64,000 nt of DNA from Phycisphaeraceae bacterium (lineage in GTDB: Bacteria > Planctomycetota > Phycisphaerae > Phycisphaerales > UBA1924). Made by a program: the position numbers and the translations under genes. Location of the stretch: assembly GCA_020639235.1 (NCBI GenBank), contig JACKHC010000001.1, positions 620,001-684,000 on the forward strand, read 5' to 3'. Under the pieces are notes generated by a model. The model saw nothing but the letters and a program-made list of their open reading frames with translations. It was not told the origin of the DNA and did not search any database. Below, piece by piece: positions 51,257 through 59,445 of the stretch (its first letter is position 1; every line of letters begins with the position of its first letter).

Positions 51257-51778
51257 GAGGTCACCTCTAGCGAGCGTGCGGCCGGCATCGCCGGGTGTCG
51301 CGGCGGATGCGCGGGCGAGAACGCCCATCGTTGAGGTGGAGTCGGAGCGTGGGAGAGTGACGGGGCGGACACACTTGCCTCGTGCGGACTCTCAGAGCCC
51401 TATCCACCGGAAACACCGCCCGTTCGTATGGGGCAATCGGGCGATGCAGATTCTCTCGCCGTCGATCGATCGGCTCCGGGTCACGCGCCTGATCCCGGGC
51501 CGCCTCCAGGTCGGCCGGGGATCTGCCTCGATCGCCCGAAACCGGGTCTCACTGAGCACAAATCTGCTGCTCAAGCGGGACTCGAGTTGCTGCGGGCATC
51601 TCCCGGAAGGGCGAGGACATTTGCGCGGGAGCCCAAAATCGATCCACCAACGCTCCTGCGAAGCCCCATACGCAGGCGGTGTGCGCCGGTTTTGCCGATT
51701 TGCCGGGCTATGACAAAAAAGGCATAGTTGCCGTATATATGCCGTACATTGTACCCGCGAACAGTCGTTCCGGTGGCC
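51257..51778 (-). promoter_or_regulatory. Noncoding region upstream of the LuxR-type gene with palindromes
   Basis: Over 500 nt without a supported gene. Near its far end is an A/T-rich island (51713-51755) that stands out in this GC-rich window. It contains the 23-bp inverted repeat GGCATA-N11-TATGCC (51721-51743), the short palindrome GTACATTGTAC (51745-51755) and two copies of GCCGTAYA. On the - strand TACAAT is a possible -10. These could be an operator and promoter for the LuxR gene with a leader of about 480 nt. The enolase gene ends directly upstream. Confidence 0.4.
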
Positions 51779-53065
51779 TCAGGCCCCGTAGCGGGCGGTG
51801 TCGGCGAGTTCCTCGGCGATACGAAGCAACTGGTTGTACTTGGCGTTGCGGTCACTCCGGCAGGGGGCCCCGGTCTTGATCTGGCCGCAGTTCGTGGCGA
51901 CCGCCAGATCGGCGATGGTGGAGTCCTCGGTCTCGCCCGATCGGTGGGACATGACCGCGTGCCACCCGTTGCGGATGGCGAGGTTCACGGTGTCGAACGT
52001 CTCGGAGAGCGTGCCGATCTGGTTCACTTTCACGAGCACCGCGTTGGCGCACCCCTTGGCCAGCCCCTTCTCGACGAACTTCCGGTTGGTGACAAAGAGG
52101 TCGTCGCCTACGAGCTGAACCCTGTCTCCGAGGCGATCGGTGAGGAGTTTCCAGCCCTCCCAGTCGTTCTCCGCGAGCCCGTCCTCGATGGAGCGGATGG
52201 GGTACCTGTCGCACCAGCCGGCCCAGAGATCGACCATCTCGGCGCTTGAGCGGACTTCCTTGTCGGGGGACTTGAAGAAGCAATACCCCTGCTTGCCGAG
52301 TTTCTCGGCCTCGTTCCAGAGTTCGCTCGTGGCCGGGTCGAGCGCGACGAAGATCTGCTCGCCCCACTTGTACGGCGTCTTGGCGACGGCTTCTTCGATG
52401 ATTTTGAGCGCATCCTCGTTGTCCTTGAGGTCGGGCGCGAATCCGCCCTCGTCGCCCACGGCGGTTGATAAGCCGCGATCGTGCAGGACATTCCGCAGGG
52501 CGTGGTAGATCTCGACGCCGGCGCGGAGCCCTTCTTCGAAGGTGTCGAACTTCACCGGCTGAATCATGAACTCTTGGAAATCCACAGTGTTATCCGCGTG
52601 CTTGCCGCCATTGAGGATGTTGAGCATCGGAATCGGGAGCGTGCGGGCGGCGGTGCCCCCGAGATATCGGTAGAGCGGGAGGCCCAGCCCCTCGGCGGCG
52701 GCCCGGGCGCACGCGATGGAGACGCCCAGGATGGCGTTGGCGCCGAGCTTGTGCTTGTTGGGCGTGCCGTCGAGCGAGAGCATCAGGGCGTCGATCTGCT
52801 CCTGCTCGCGAGCGTCGTACCCGATAAGTTCGGGGCCGATGATTTCGTTGACATTGCGCGCGGCCTTCGTGACGCCCTTCCCGAGGTAGCGGTCCTTCTT
52901 GCCGTCGCGGAGTTCCACGGCTTCGTGCTCGCCCGTGGATGCGCCGGAGGGGACGGCGGCGCGACCGAATGCACCGCCATCGAGATACACCTCGGCCTCG
53001 ATGGTCGGATTGCCGCGCGAGTCGAGAATGTGGCGGGCGTGGACTGACTCGATCTCGAATGACAT
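51779..53065 (-). CDS. eno: Enolase
   Basis: A 428-residue phosphopyruvate hydratase. N-terminal ARHILDSRGNPTIEAEV, GKGVTKAARNVNEIIGPEL, NGGKHADNTVDFQEFMIQPV, VGDEGGFAPDL (catalytic Glu region), SIEDGLAENDWEGW, VGDDLFVTN, LVKVNQIGTLSETF (catalytic Lys) and MSHRSGETEDSTIADLAVAT are all present in order. Length is normal. It catalyses 2-phosphoglycerate to phosphoenolpyruvate. Divergent from phoU with about 120 bp between start codons. Confidence 0.98.
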   Translation of the reverse strand: MSFEIESVHARHILDSRGNPTIEAEVYLDGGAFGRAAVPSGASTGEHEAVELRDGKKDRYLGKGVTKAARNVNEIIGPELIGYDAREQEQIDALMLSLDGTPNKHKLGANAILGVSIACARAAAEGLGLPLYRYLGGTAARTLPIPMLNILNGGKHADNTVDFQEFMIQPVKFDTFEEGLRAGVEIYHALRNVLHDRGLSTAVGDEGGFAPDLKDNEDALKIIEEAVAKTPYKWGEQIFVALDPATSELWNEAEKLGKQGYCFFKSPDKEVRSSAEMVDLWAGWCDRYPIRSIEDGLAENDWEGWKLLTDRLGDRVQLVGDDLFVTNRKFVEKGLAKGCANAVLVKVNQIGTLSETFDTVNLAIRNGWHAVMSHRSGETEDSTIADLAVATNCGQIKTGAPCRSDRNAKYNQLLRIAEELADTARYGA

Positions 53066-53187
53066 GCGTCGGCCTCCGTGGGGTGTGGAAGTTGTCGTGA
53101 TGGGTGGGGATGATATCGGGGCGGGAGGGTCGCCAAGCGGGCGCGCGGAGTGACGGGGCGTGGTATTGTTTGGACGGAGGCATGCGC

Positions 53188-53901
53188 GTGTCGGCCGAGA
53201 CGACCCAGGTACGGAAGCTGATTGACGCCTTGCACGCGGACCTTTCTGCGCAGGGTCATCGTGTGGCGGGGTTGATCGAGCGATCTGTCGAGGCGCTGTG
53301 GGAGCGCGACGCCGAGAAGGCGCGGGGCGTGATCGAAGAAGACGAAGCGGTCGACCGCGAGGATGTGCGGATCGAGAAAGAGGCGGTGCGGCTGCTGGCC
53401 CATGCGATGCAGAGCGGCGCGAGCCGGGGATTGGGCGAGGGCGATGTGCGTCGCGTGATGACGCTCGTGAAAGTCAACAACGAGTTCGAGCGGATCGCGG
53501 ACATGGGCGTGGCGATCGCGGAGAAGCAGGAGGTGGTCGCGTCGCTCGACGGCCCGCCCCCCGCGAAGTTCCGCATGATGGCCAACTCGGTCATCGGGAT
53601 CATGCAGACCACGAGCCGGGCATTCGAAACGAACGATCTCGCCAGCGCCCAGGTTGTGCTCGCATCAGACGCCGCGACGGAGCGGTTCGAGCAGGCGGTG
53701 CTTCGCGAGGTGGAGGAGTTGCTCGCGTCGGGCGGGATGAGCGTGGACTACGCGCTGGCGCTGCACACGATCGCGGGGGCGATCAAGCGGATGGCGGACC
53801 ATTGCACGAATGTGGCCGAGCAGGTGATCTATGTCGCGTCGGGGAAGATCGTTCGGCACCAGGTGGATCATTGGACCGCGCCGCAGGAGCCGGGTGTCTG
53901 A
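53188..53901 (+). CDS. phoU: PhoU-family phosphate signalling regulator
   Basis: A 237-residue all-helical protein of two repeats. Family motifs include VIEEDEAVDREDVRIEKEA, VMTLVKVNNEFERIADMGVA (E/DRxxDxxxxI) and TIAGAIKRMADHCTNVAEQV. PhoU restrains the Pst phosphate transporter and PhoR. GGAGG sits one base before an in-frame ATG at 53182 but 7 nt before the GTG at 53188, so the GTG is preferred. No pst or phoB/R genes are near, and it stands as a single gene before the pyrophosphorylase. Confidence 0.85.
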   Translation: MSAETTQVRKLIDALHADLSAQGHRVAGLIERSVEALWERDAEKARGVIEEDEAVDREDVRIEKEAVRLLAHAMQSGASRGLGEGDVRRVMTLVKVNNEFERIADMGVAIAEKQEVVASLDGPPPAKFRMMANSVIGIMQTTSRAFETNDLASAQVVLASDAATERFEQAVLREVEELLASGGMSVDYALALHTIAGAIKRMADHCTNVAEQVIYVASGKIVRHQVDHWTAPQEPGV

Positions 53902-53950
53902 GTCGCGTCGAGCGTGACACCGGCTCAATGAACGCCAACAATCGGGTGTG

Positions 53951-55387
53951 ATGACGATGCGTGAGACGGAATGGCGCCGCAAAGCGAAGGATGTCGGGCA
54001 GGAGCACCTGTTTGCGTTCTGGGACGAGCTGACGCTCGACCAGCGTGACATGCTGCTGGCGCAGCTGGCATCGATCGATCTCGAGTCGGTGCCGACGCTC
54101 GTTGAGAAGTATGTGCGGAACAAGCCGGACTTCTCGCCGGGCGGCGCCTCGATCGAGCCGGTGAACGATTACCCGAACGATCACACAAACCCGCGCCGGG
54201 CGTGGGACCGGGCGCACTACCACGCCCTCGGCGAGGAGATGTTGCGGCGCGGCGAGGTCGCGGCGTTCACGGTCGCGGGGGGTCAGGGCACGCGCCTCGG
54301 GTACGACGGGCCCAAGGGGTGCTATCCGGGCTCGGCGGTGCGCGGGCGTCCGCTCTTTGAGTGTTTGTCGCGATGGCTCGTCGGCGCTGAGAAGCGCTAC
54401 GGGCACGCGGTGCCGTGGTACATCATGACCAGCCCGCTTAACGATGAGGCCACGCGCGCCTTCTTCGGCGAGCACAAGAACTTCGGGCTCGATGCGGCGA
54501 ACATCTCGTTCTTCCAGCAGGGCGTGGTCCCGTCCTTCGATGCGGCGTCGGGGCGCATACTGCTGTCGGACCGTCACGTGATCGCGACAAATCCGGACGG
54601 GCACGGCGGTTCGCTCAAGGCGCTGCACGCCAGCGGGGCCCTGGCCGACATGCGCGGACGCGGCGTGCGGCACATCAGCTATTTCCAGATTGATAACCCG
54701 CTGGCGCGCGCCGTAGACCCAGTGTTCCTGGGTCTGCATGCGCATGCGCCGGACTCCTCGGCGCAGATGAGCTCGAAGATGGTCGCCAAGACCGAACCGG
54801 GCGAGAAGGTGGGCGTGTTCGCGAAGGTCGGCGGGACAGTCGGCGTGATCGAGTACTCCGACCTGCCCGGCGAACTCGCGAGCAGGCGTCGCGCTGATGG
54901 CTCGCTCGTGTTCAACGCCGGGAACGTCGCGATTCATGCGCTGGGTGTGGAGTTCGTCGAAGGCCTGAGCCGGGCCGGCGCGGGATTGCCGTATCACCGC
55001 GCCGAGAAGAAGGTGCCCCACATCGATCTCGAGACGGGCCGGCGCGTCGAGCCGAGCGCTGCCAATGGCATCAAACTCGAAACTTTTGTCTTCGACGCGA
55101 TCTCGATGTGCGACGCGTCGCTCGTATATGAGACCGATCGGGTCGATGAGTTCGCCCCGATCAAGAACGCATCGGGGAGCGACTCGCCCGAGTCTAGTGC
55201 GATGCTTCAGACCGAGCGAGCGGCGCGGTGGCTCGAGGCGGTCGGCGTGCGCGTGCCGCGAAAGGCGGATGGCTCCCCGGACTGCGTGCTCGAGATCGAC
55301 CCGGCGCGTGCGATGCGCGCCGAAGACCTGCGATCCGGACCGTTGCCCATGGCGATCGAGCAAGGCGCCAGGGTTGTGATTGATTAG
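53951..55387 (+). CDS. UDP-sugar pyrophosphorylase (eukaryotic-type UAP/UGP family)
   Basis: A protein of about 478 residues resembling UDP-N-acetylglucosamine pyrophosphorylase and related uridylyltransferases. The UTP-binding loop is VAGGQGTRLGYDGPKGCYP. Next come WYIMTSPLNDEATRAFF, FFQQGVVPSFD, NPDGHGGSLKAL, FQIDNPLARAVDP and the C-terminal EFAPIKNASGSDSPESS block. Products would be UDP-GlcNAc or UDP-glucose for envelope synthesis; specificity is not resolved. Several start codons cluster at 53948-53957. Its stop overlaps the converging transglutaminase gene by 4 nt. Confidence 0.88.
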   Translation: MTMRETEWRRKAKDVGQEHLFAFWDELTLDQRDMLLAQLASIDLESVPTLVEKYVRNKPDFSPGGASIEPVNDYPNDHTNPRRAWDRAHYHALGEEMLRRGEVAAFTVAGGQGTRLGYDGPKGCYPGSAVRGRPLFECLSRWLVGAEKRYGHAVPWYIMTSPLNDEATRAFFGEHKNFGLDAANISFFQQGVVPSFDAASGRILLSDRHVIATNPDGHGGSLKALHASGALADMRGRGVRHISYFQIDNPLARAVDPVFLGLHAHAPDSSAQMSSKMVAKTEPGEKVGVFAKVGGTVGVIEYSDLPGELASRRRADGSLVFNAGNVAIHALGVEFVEGLSRAGAGLPYHRAEKKVPHIDLETGRRVEPSAANGIKLETFVFDAISMCDASLVYETDRVDEFAPIKNASGSDSPESSAMLQTERAARWLEAVGVRVPRKADGSPDCVLEIDPARAMRAEDLRSGPLPMAIEQGARVVID

Positions 55388-57606
55388 CCGCGCGACTTGA
55401 GGTGATCGCGGAGGGCGTCGAGCCGATCGTTCACCGCGTTCAGATCAAGCTTCTCATTGCCGAAACGAGAGGCGTAATACAGGCGTGTGATGGCGCCGAC
55501 GTCGTCTGCGATTGATCCGTCGATCGAAGCAAGACGCCCCGCGTGCGTGAGCGGGGGCGTGGCGTCCGGTTTGGTGAGTCCCGCGCGGTCGAGCATCGCG
55601 AGCATCCGGCCGTAGACCGTCCGGTCGTAGTGCCTTCGAGAACCGCGTCGGAACGAGAGCTTCGGCATCAGGCCCAGGTGCGCCAGGATCCAGTGGACGC
55701 CGTAGAGCCCGCCGAGCGTTGATACGAGCGTGATCAGGGCCCAGAGCGCAGCGCGTGCGGCGCGGTCGGGGGTGAGACGGGGCATCGCCTGATGCGAGAT
55801 GAGCCCGGTCGATCTCGCGGCGGACTTGACTCGATTGAAGATGCCGAACGGGCCGCCCGAGTCGATGCGGAAGATGTTCACCTGATCCCCCTCGCCGAAT
55901 CCGACCACCCACTTGAGCCAGGCGAAGCGGATCGACTCGTTGAGGTTGAGCCACACGGCGCGGAGCCCCTGCGCTCCGGGGCGTCCGTAGCGGACTTCCT
56001 CCGCCGGGGACGCATCGAATGTCTCCCACCTCCCGGGGGCGGTCATCGCCTCGACCCATGCGTGCGCGTTGGACTCGCGCACCGTGTAGGAGGTGTCCTG
56101 CGGGTTGTACTCAGAGACGGCGTACCCCGTGACGACGCGCGCATGGATGCCGACGCTCCGGCACATCGCGGCGAGCGCCGAAGCGAAGTACTCGCAGTGG
56201 CCGGCGCGCGACACACGCAGGAAGTCGACGATCGGGTCCACGCCGGGCGGGGGCGGCGTCATCTGGCGCGTGTAGGTGAAGTCCGGATTATTGCGGAGAT
56301 GGCGCGCCAGGGCGTCGATCATGCGCTTGTCGTCACTCGTCGAGACGGCGCTCGGGTCACGGGCGAAACCGTGATCGGTGAGCACCTGCAGCGCGTACTC
56401 GCGGACCTCGCCCACGGGGAATGATGCGCTATCGGCCGGGGAGATGTCGCCGTTGGGTATCGAGCGGACGGTGTAGGTGAAGAGCCCGCGCCTCTCGGGA
56501 ATCGCGAAGGTCCGGTCGATCGAGTTGAAGGTGAACTCCTCGATGCCCCGCTCGAAGACGATGCCACCCTGGTCGGGGCGTGACAGCGCAAAGAGGTGAT
56601 CGCTCGCACGCGACCGGACCGTGATGATCTGCACGAAGGTCTCGCTCTCAGTTTCGCTCGAAGGCGCGCGGTACAGGTGCGAGAGGTAGCGCGGGTTCTG
56701 GTAGTGGTGATCGTCACGCTCGGCGATGGTGTTGGAGCGGGTCCAGATGCCGCGTTCGGGTTCGTAGGTGTCCAGCACCGCGCCGCGCAGGTACAGCACC
56801 TCGGGCAACGCCGGCTTCCAGTCCTCGGATCTTCCTCGTCGTCTGGTCGTGCCGTCGCCGTTGAACTCGCGGACCTTCACATCCATGACCACGACCTCGG
56901 AGTCGGTGATGATGCCCTCGCCGCCGAGGCGGACATGGTCGGTGAACCCGGAGACATCGCGTTTGAGCCCGGGTGTCGCGGGCCCGGTGTCATCGAGCAA
57001 ACCTCGCGGCATGGCGATGAACGAGCCGGCCGCGACGCCCGCGATGCCCAGCGCGGTGGCGATGCCGACGGATCGAACACCGGCCAACGCGGCGCGTGTG
57101 GCGCGCACGCGCCGGAGCGGCGAGCGCGTCGGATCGGCGCGGTGCTCGGCGCTGTACAACTGGAAGAGCATCACCGAGGCGAGCATGAGCGGCGCGTAGA
57201 CGCTCAGCGCCAACGCCATCCTGAATCCGACGCTCGTGAGGCACGACCCGACGGTCAGCATGCCCGAGAGCGCCAGGAGCTGCGCCTGGTTGCGCGGCGT
57301 GCGCGGTTCGAGAACTTTGACCACCTGCAATACCGCGATCGTTCGCGCGACATGAAGGACCATCGTCGTGGCGCTCGCGCCGACCATCGCGCCGATACCG
57401 TAGGCGAGCGCCCCGATCGCGAGCGTGCTGGTGAACCACTTGGGGACCCGGCGCGCATTCTCGCCCGTGGTGTAGATGTGTGCCGCGGCCATCGAGAGGA
57501 TCAGTACGAACGCTGTCGCAACAGAGCCCGATGCCGCGGCGAAGGTAAGCAGGCCCAGCACGACCGTGATCGTCGAGACGATGTAATAGAGGCGATCGAC
57601 TCTCAC
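55384..57606 (-). CDS. Transglutaminase-like membrane protein (TgpA-type)
   Basis: A 740-residue protein. The N-terminal part has about five to six membrane helices (VDRLYYIVSTITVVLGLLTF onward). A periplasmic transglutaminase-like domain follows with the catalytic triad: Cys in RAGHCEYFASALAAMCR, His in SNAHAWVEAM, Asp in WETFDASPAEE. A further membrane helix (ALWALITLVSTLGGLYGVHW) and a cytoplasmic DUF4129-like tail end the protein. The GTG at 57606 has AGGAGG about 10 nt upstream. The DUF58 gene overlaps it by 4 nt, and the pairing is conserved in many bacteria (often with a MoxR ATPase, not seen here). Confidence 0.88.
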   Translation of the reverse strand: MRVDRLYYIVSTITVVLGLLTFAAASGSVATAFVLILSMAAAHIYTTGENARRVPKWFTSTLAIGALAYGIGAMVGASATTMVLHVARTIAVLQVVKVLEPRTPRNQAQLLALSGMLTVGSCLTSVGFRMALALSVYAPLMLASVMLFQLYSAEHRADPTRSPLRRVRATRAALAGVRSVGIATALGIAGVAAGSFIAMPRGLLDDTGPATPGLKRDVSGFTDHVRLGGEGIITDSEVVVMDVKVREFNGDGTTRRRGRSEDWKPALPEVLYLRGAVLDTYEPERGIWTRSNTIAERDDHHYQNPRYLSHLYRAPSSETESETFVQIITVRSRASDHLFALSRPDQGGIVFERGIEEFTFNSIDRTFAIPERRGLFTYTVRSIPNGDISPADSASFPVGEVREYALQVLTDHGFARDPSAVSTSDDKRMIDALARHLRNNPDFTYTRQMTPPPPGVDPIVDFLRVSRAGHCEYFASALAAMCRSVGIHARVVTGYAVSEYNPQDTSYTVRESNAHAWVEAMTAPGRWETFDASPAEEVRYGRPGAQGLRAVWLNLNESIRFAWLKWVVGFGEGDQVNIFRIDSGGPFGIFNRVKSAARSTGLISHQAMPRLTPDRAARAALWALITLVSTLGGLYGVHWILAHLGLMPKLSFRRGSRRHYDRTVYGRMLAMLDRAGLTKPDATPPLTHAGRLASIDGSIADDVGAITRLYYASRFGNEKLDLNAVNDRLDALRDHLKSRG

Positions 57607-58676
57607 GGTGCCGCCTCCTCCTGCGAGCGGAGTCGATGAAGCGCGCCCGCTTCGAGGTGCATGGCGCCGCGCGGGGCGTCGACGAGCGATCCGCCGGCGG
57701 CATGGACAACGACGCACGCGGTGCGCCCGGAAGATCGCCAAGGGAGCGCGGGCGCGTTCGCATCGTGCGTCAGGGATGCGAGCGTATCGAGGATGAGCGT
57801 CCGGTGGCGTGCCCCTCGGCCGGGCGAGACGATTCCGCCCCGAGTCGCGGTCGCCAGCCCGACGCTCAGATCGCGAACGGTCCCGTCGTGCGCGATGCTC
57901 GCGGCGAGCGTGACGGCGTCCTCGTCCGGCGCGGTGTCGTCGAGGAGGATCCAGAGCGTGCGCGTGCGGCGCTGGGTGTTCTGCTTGACCACGAGGGTGT
58001 CCGTTCGGGCGCTGGTGCGCCACGCGATCAGGCGGACGGGGTCGCCGTGCGTGTATTCGCGCAACCCGAAGAACTCGTCGCCCATGCCGGGTCGGCGCAG
58101 TTGGTGCGTCGACTCCGTGGCGCGGCCGGCCAGCGCGCGGATGGCTTCTGAACGGATCGGCACGATGCGCGGATGAATGATCAGGGTGTCCCGCGTGTGG
58201 GCGGTGATGGTTTTCTCGAGGAAGCCGACCGGGAACCTCGAAGAGACGGAGACGCGATCGAGCGATGCCACGCCGCGCTGCATGGGAATGATGTCCATGC
58301 GGACCGTTCGGGATGATCGTGGCGGGATGTGGACCTCGAACGCCCGGGGATCACCGAGGAGCCGCTTCGCGTCGGGTGATGGCTCGGAGACAATCAGGGC
58401 GAAGGCGTGCGAGAATCGCGCCGTGTTGCGGACCTCGTAGTCGATCGCGCCGGGTTCGCCGACGCGAAGGCGGTGCGGTGGTTGACGCCGGACGCGCAGC
58501 CCCATGAGCATCGAGCCCGAGACGACCCCCGAGATGATGATCGAGCCCATGACCACGCCGAACACAAGAAAGAGCAGGTTGTTGCCAGAGTTGATCGCGC
58601 CCAGCGCGAGCATGACAGCGACGAGTGAGAAGAGGATGCCGCCGATGCCGACGCGGGATTTGCGTTCGATTCGCAC
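57603..58676 (-). CDS. DUF58 domain protein
   Basis: A 357-residue protein with two N-terminal membrane helices (GGILFSLVAVMLALGAI, FLVFGVVMGSIIISG) and a DUF58/vWA-like domain recognisable by GMGDEFFGLREYTHGDPVRL and IAWRTSARTDTLVV. It is the first gene of a two-gene operon with the transglutaminase. DUF58 proteins commonly associate with MoxR ATPases and transglutaminases, with roles in cell-envelope or stress processes that are not defined. It lies 30 nt downstream of scpB. Confidence 0.88.
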   Translation of the reverse strand: MRIERKSRVGIGGILFSLVAVMLALGAINSGNNLLFLVFGVVMGSIIISGVVSGSMLMGLRVRRQPPHRLRVGEPGAIDYEVRNTARFSHAFALIVSEPSPDAKRLLGDPRAFEVHIPPRSSRTVRMDIIPMQRGVASLDRVSVSSRFPVGFLEKTITAHTRDTLIIHPRIVPIRSEAIRALAGRATESTHQLRRPGMGDEFFGLREYTHGDPVRLIAWRTSARTDTLVVKQNTQRRTRTLWILLDDTAPDEDAVTLAASIAHDGTVRDLSVGLATATRGGIVSPGRGARHRTLILDTLASLTHDANAPALPWRSSGRTACVVVHAAGGSLVDAPRGAMHLEAGALHRLRSQEEAAP

Positions 58677-58706
58677 GCGCAGAGTGTAGGGCCCGATCGC
58701 TCCCGG

Positions 58707-59357
58707 TCAGGCGGATGGCTCGGCGGCCGGTTCCGGCTTCGGCTCCGGGATGGCGGCAAGCGGCTCGGGCATGGAGTCGGCGTCGACCGTCGGGAGGTCA
58801 CGCACGGACGAGAGCCCGAACGCTTCAAGGAACTGCTTGCTCGTGCCGTAGAGCATGGGGCGACCGAGTTCCTCGGCACGCCCGACAATCGTGATGAGCC
58901 GTCGTTCGATCAGCGTCTTGAGCACCTCGCCGCACGCGACGCCGCGGATCGCCTCGATCTGCGCACGGGTCGCGGGCTGGCGGTAGGCGACGATCGCGAG
59001 GGTTTCGATCGCGGCGCGGGAGAGTCTGGTGGACTCGCGTAGCCCCTGCATCGCCGCGACGACGGGCGCGAACTCGGGGAGCGTCATCAGACGGAACCCG
59101 CCCGCGACGGTCTCGATGCGGAACGAACGGCCGGTCTTCTCGTACTGCGTGTTCAGCGACCCGATCGCCGACTCGACCTGCTTCTTCGAGTCGCCATCGG
59201 AGTCGAGCCCCAGCGCTTCAAGAAGGCGGCTCGTTGGAATCGGTCGGTCGGAGGTCAGCAGCAGCGCCTCGATCGCGGCGGGGACTCGTTCGGACGAAAC
59301 GAGCGGCGTATCGCGACCCGGCTCGGTTGTGGGCGTGGACTCGGGGGCAGCGGGCAT
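58707..59357 (-). CDS. scpB: Segregation and condensation protein ScpB
   Basis: A 216-residue protein. The winged-helix pair is recognisable from AIEALLLTSDRPIPTSRLLE, GFRLMTLPEFAPVVAAM, LSRAAIETLAIVAYRQPATR, IEAIRGVACGEVLKTLIER and LGRPMLYGTSKQFLEAFGL. ScpB dimers bridge ScpA and SMC in chromosome condensation. A Pro/Glu/Ala-rich tail follows, ending EPAAEPSA. No scpA is adjacent. Divergent from the MATE gene. Confidence 0.95.
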   Translation of the reverse strand: MPAAPESTPTTEPGRDTPLVSSERVPAAIEALLLTSDRPIPTSRLLEALGLDSDGDSKKQVESAIGSLNTQYEKTGRSFRIETVAGGFRLMTLPEFAPVVAAMQGLRESTRLSRAAIETLAIVAYRQPATRAQIEAIRGVACGEVLKTLIERRLITIVGRAEELGRPMLYGTSKQFLEAFGLSSVRDLPTVDADSMPEPLAAIPEPKPEPAAEPSA

Positions 59358-59445
59358 GAAGTCATGCTAGCAGGTGGTGAATCGGAGTCGAGGGTTTCTG
59401 GTAGACTCCGAGGTCCGTTTCGAAGCGGGCACCGAGGGAGCACGA

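Noticed and set aside
51428..51727. 99-residue + strand open frame in the gap upstream of the LuxR gene.
   Set aside because: Pro/Arg/Ala-rich without motif, signal peptide or ribosome binding site.
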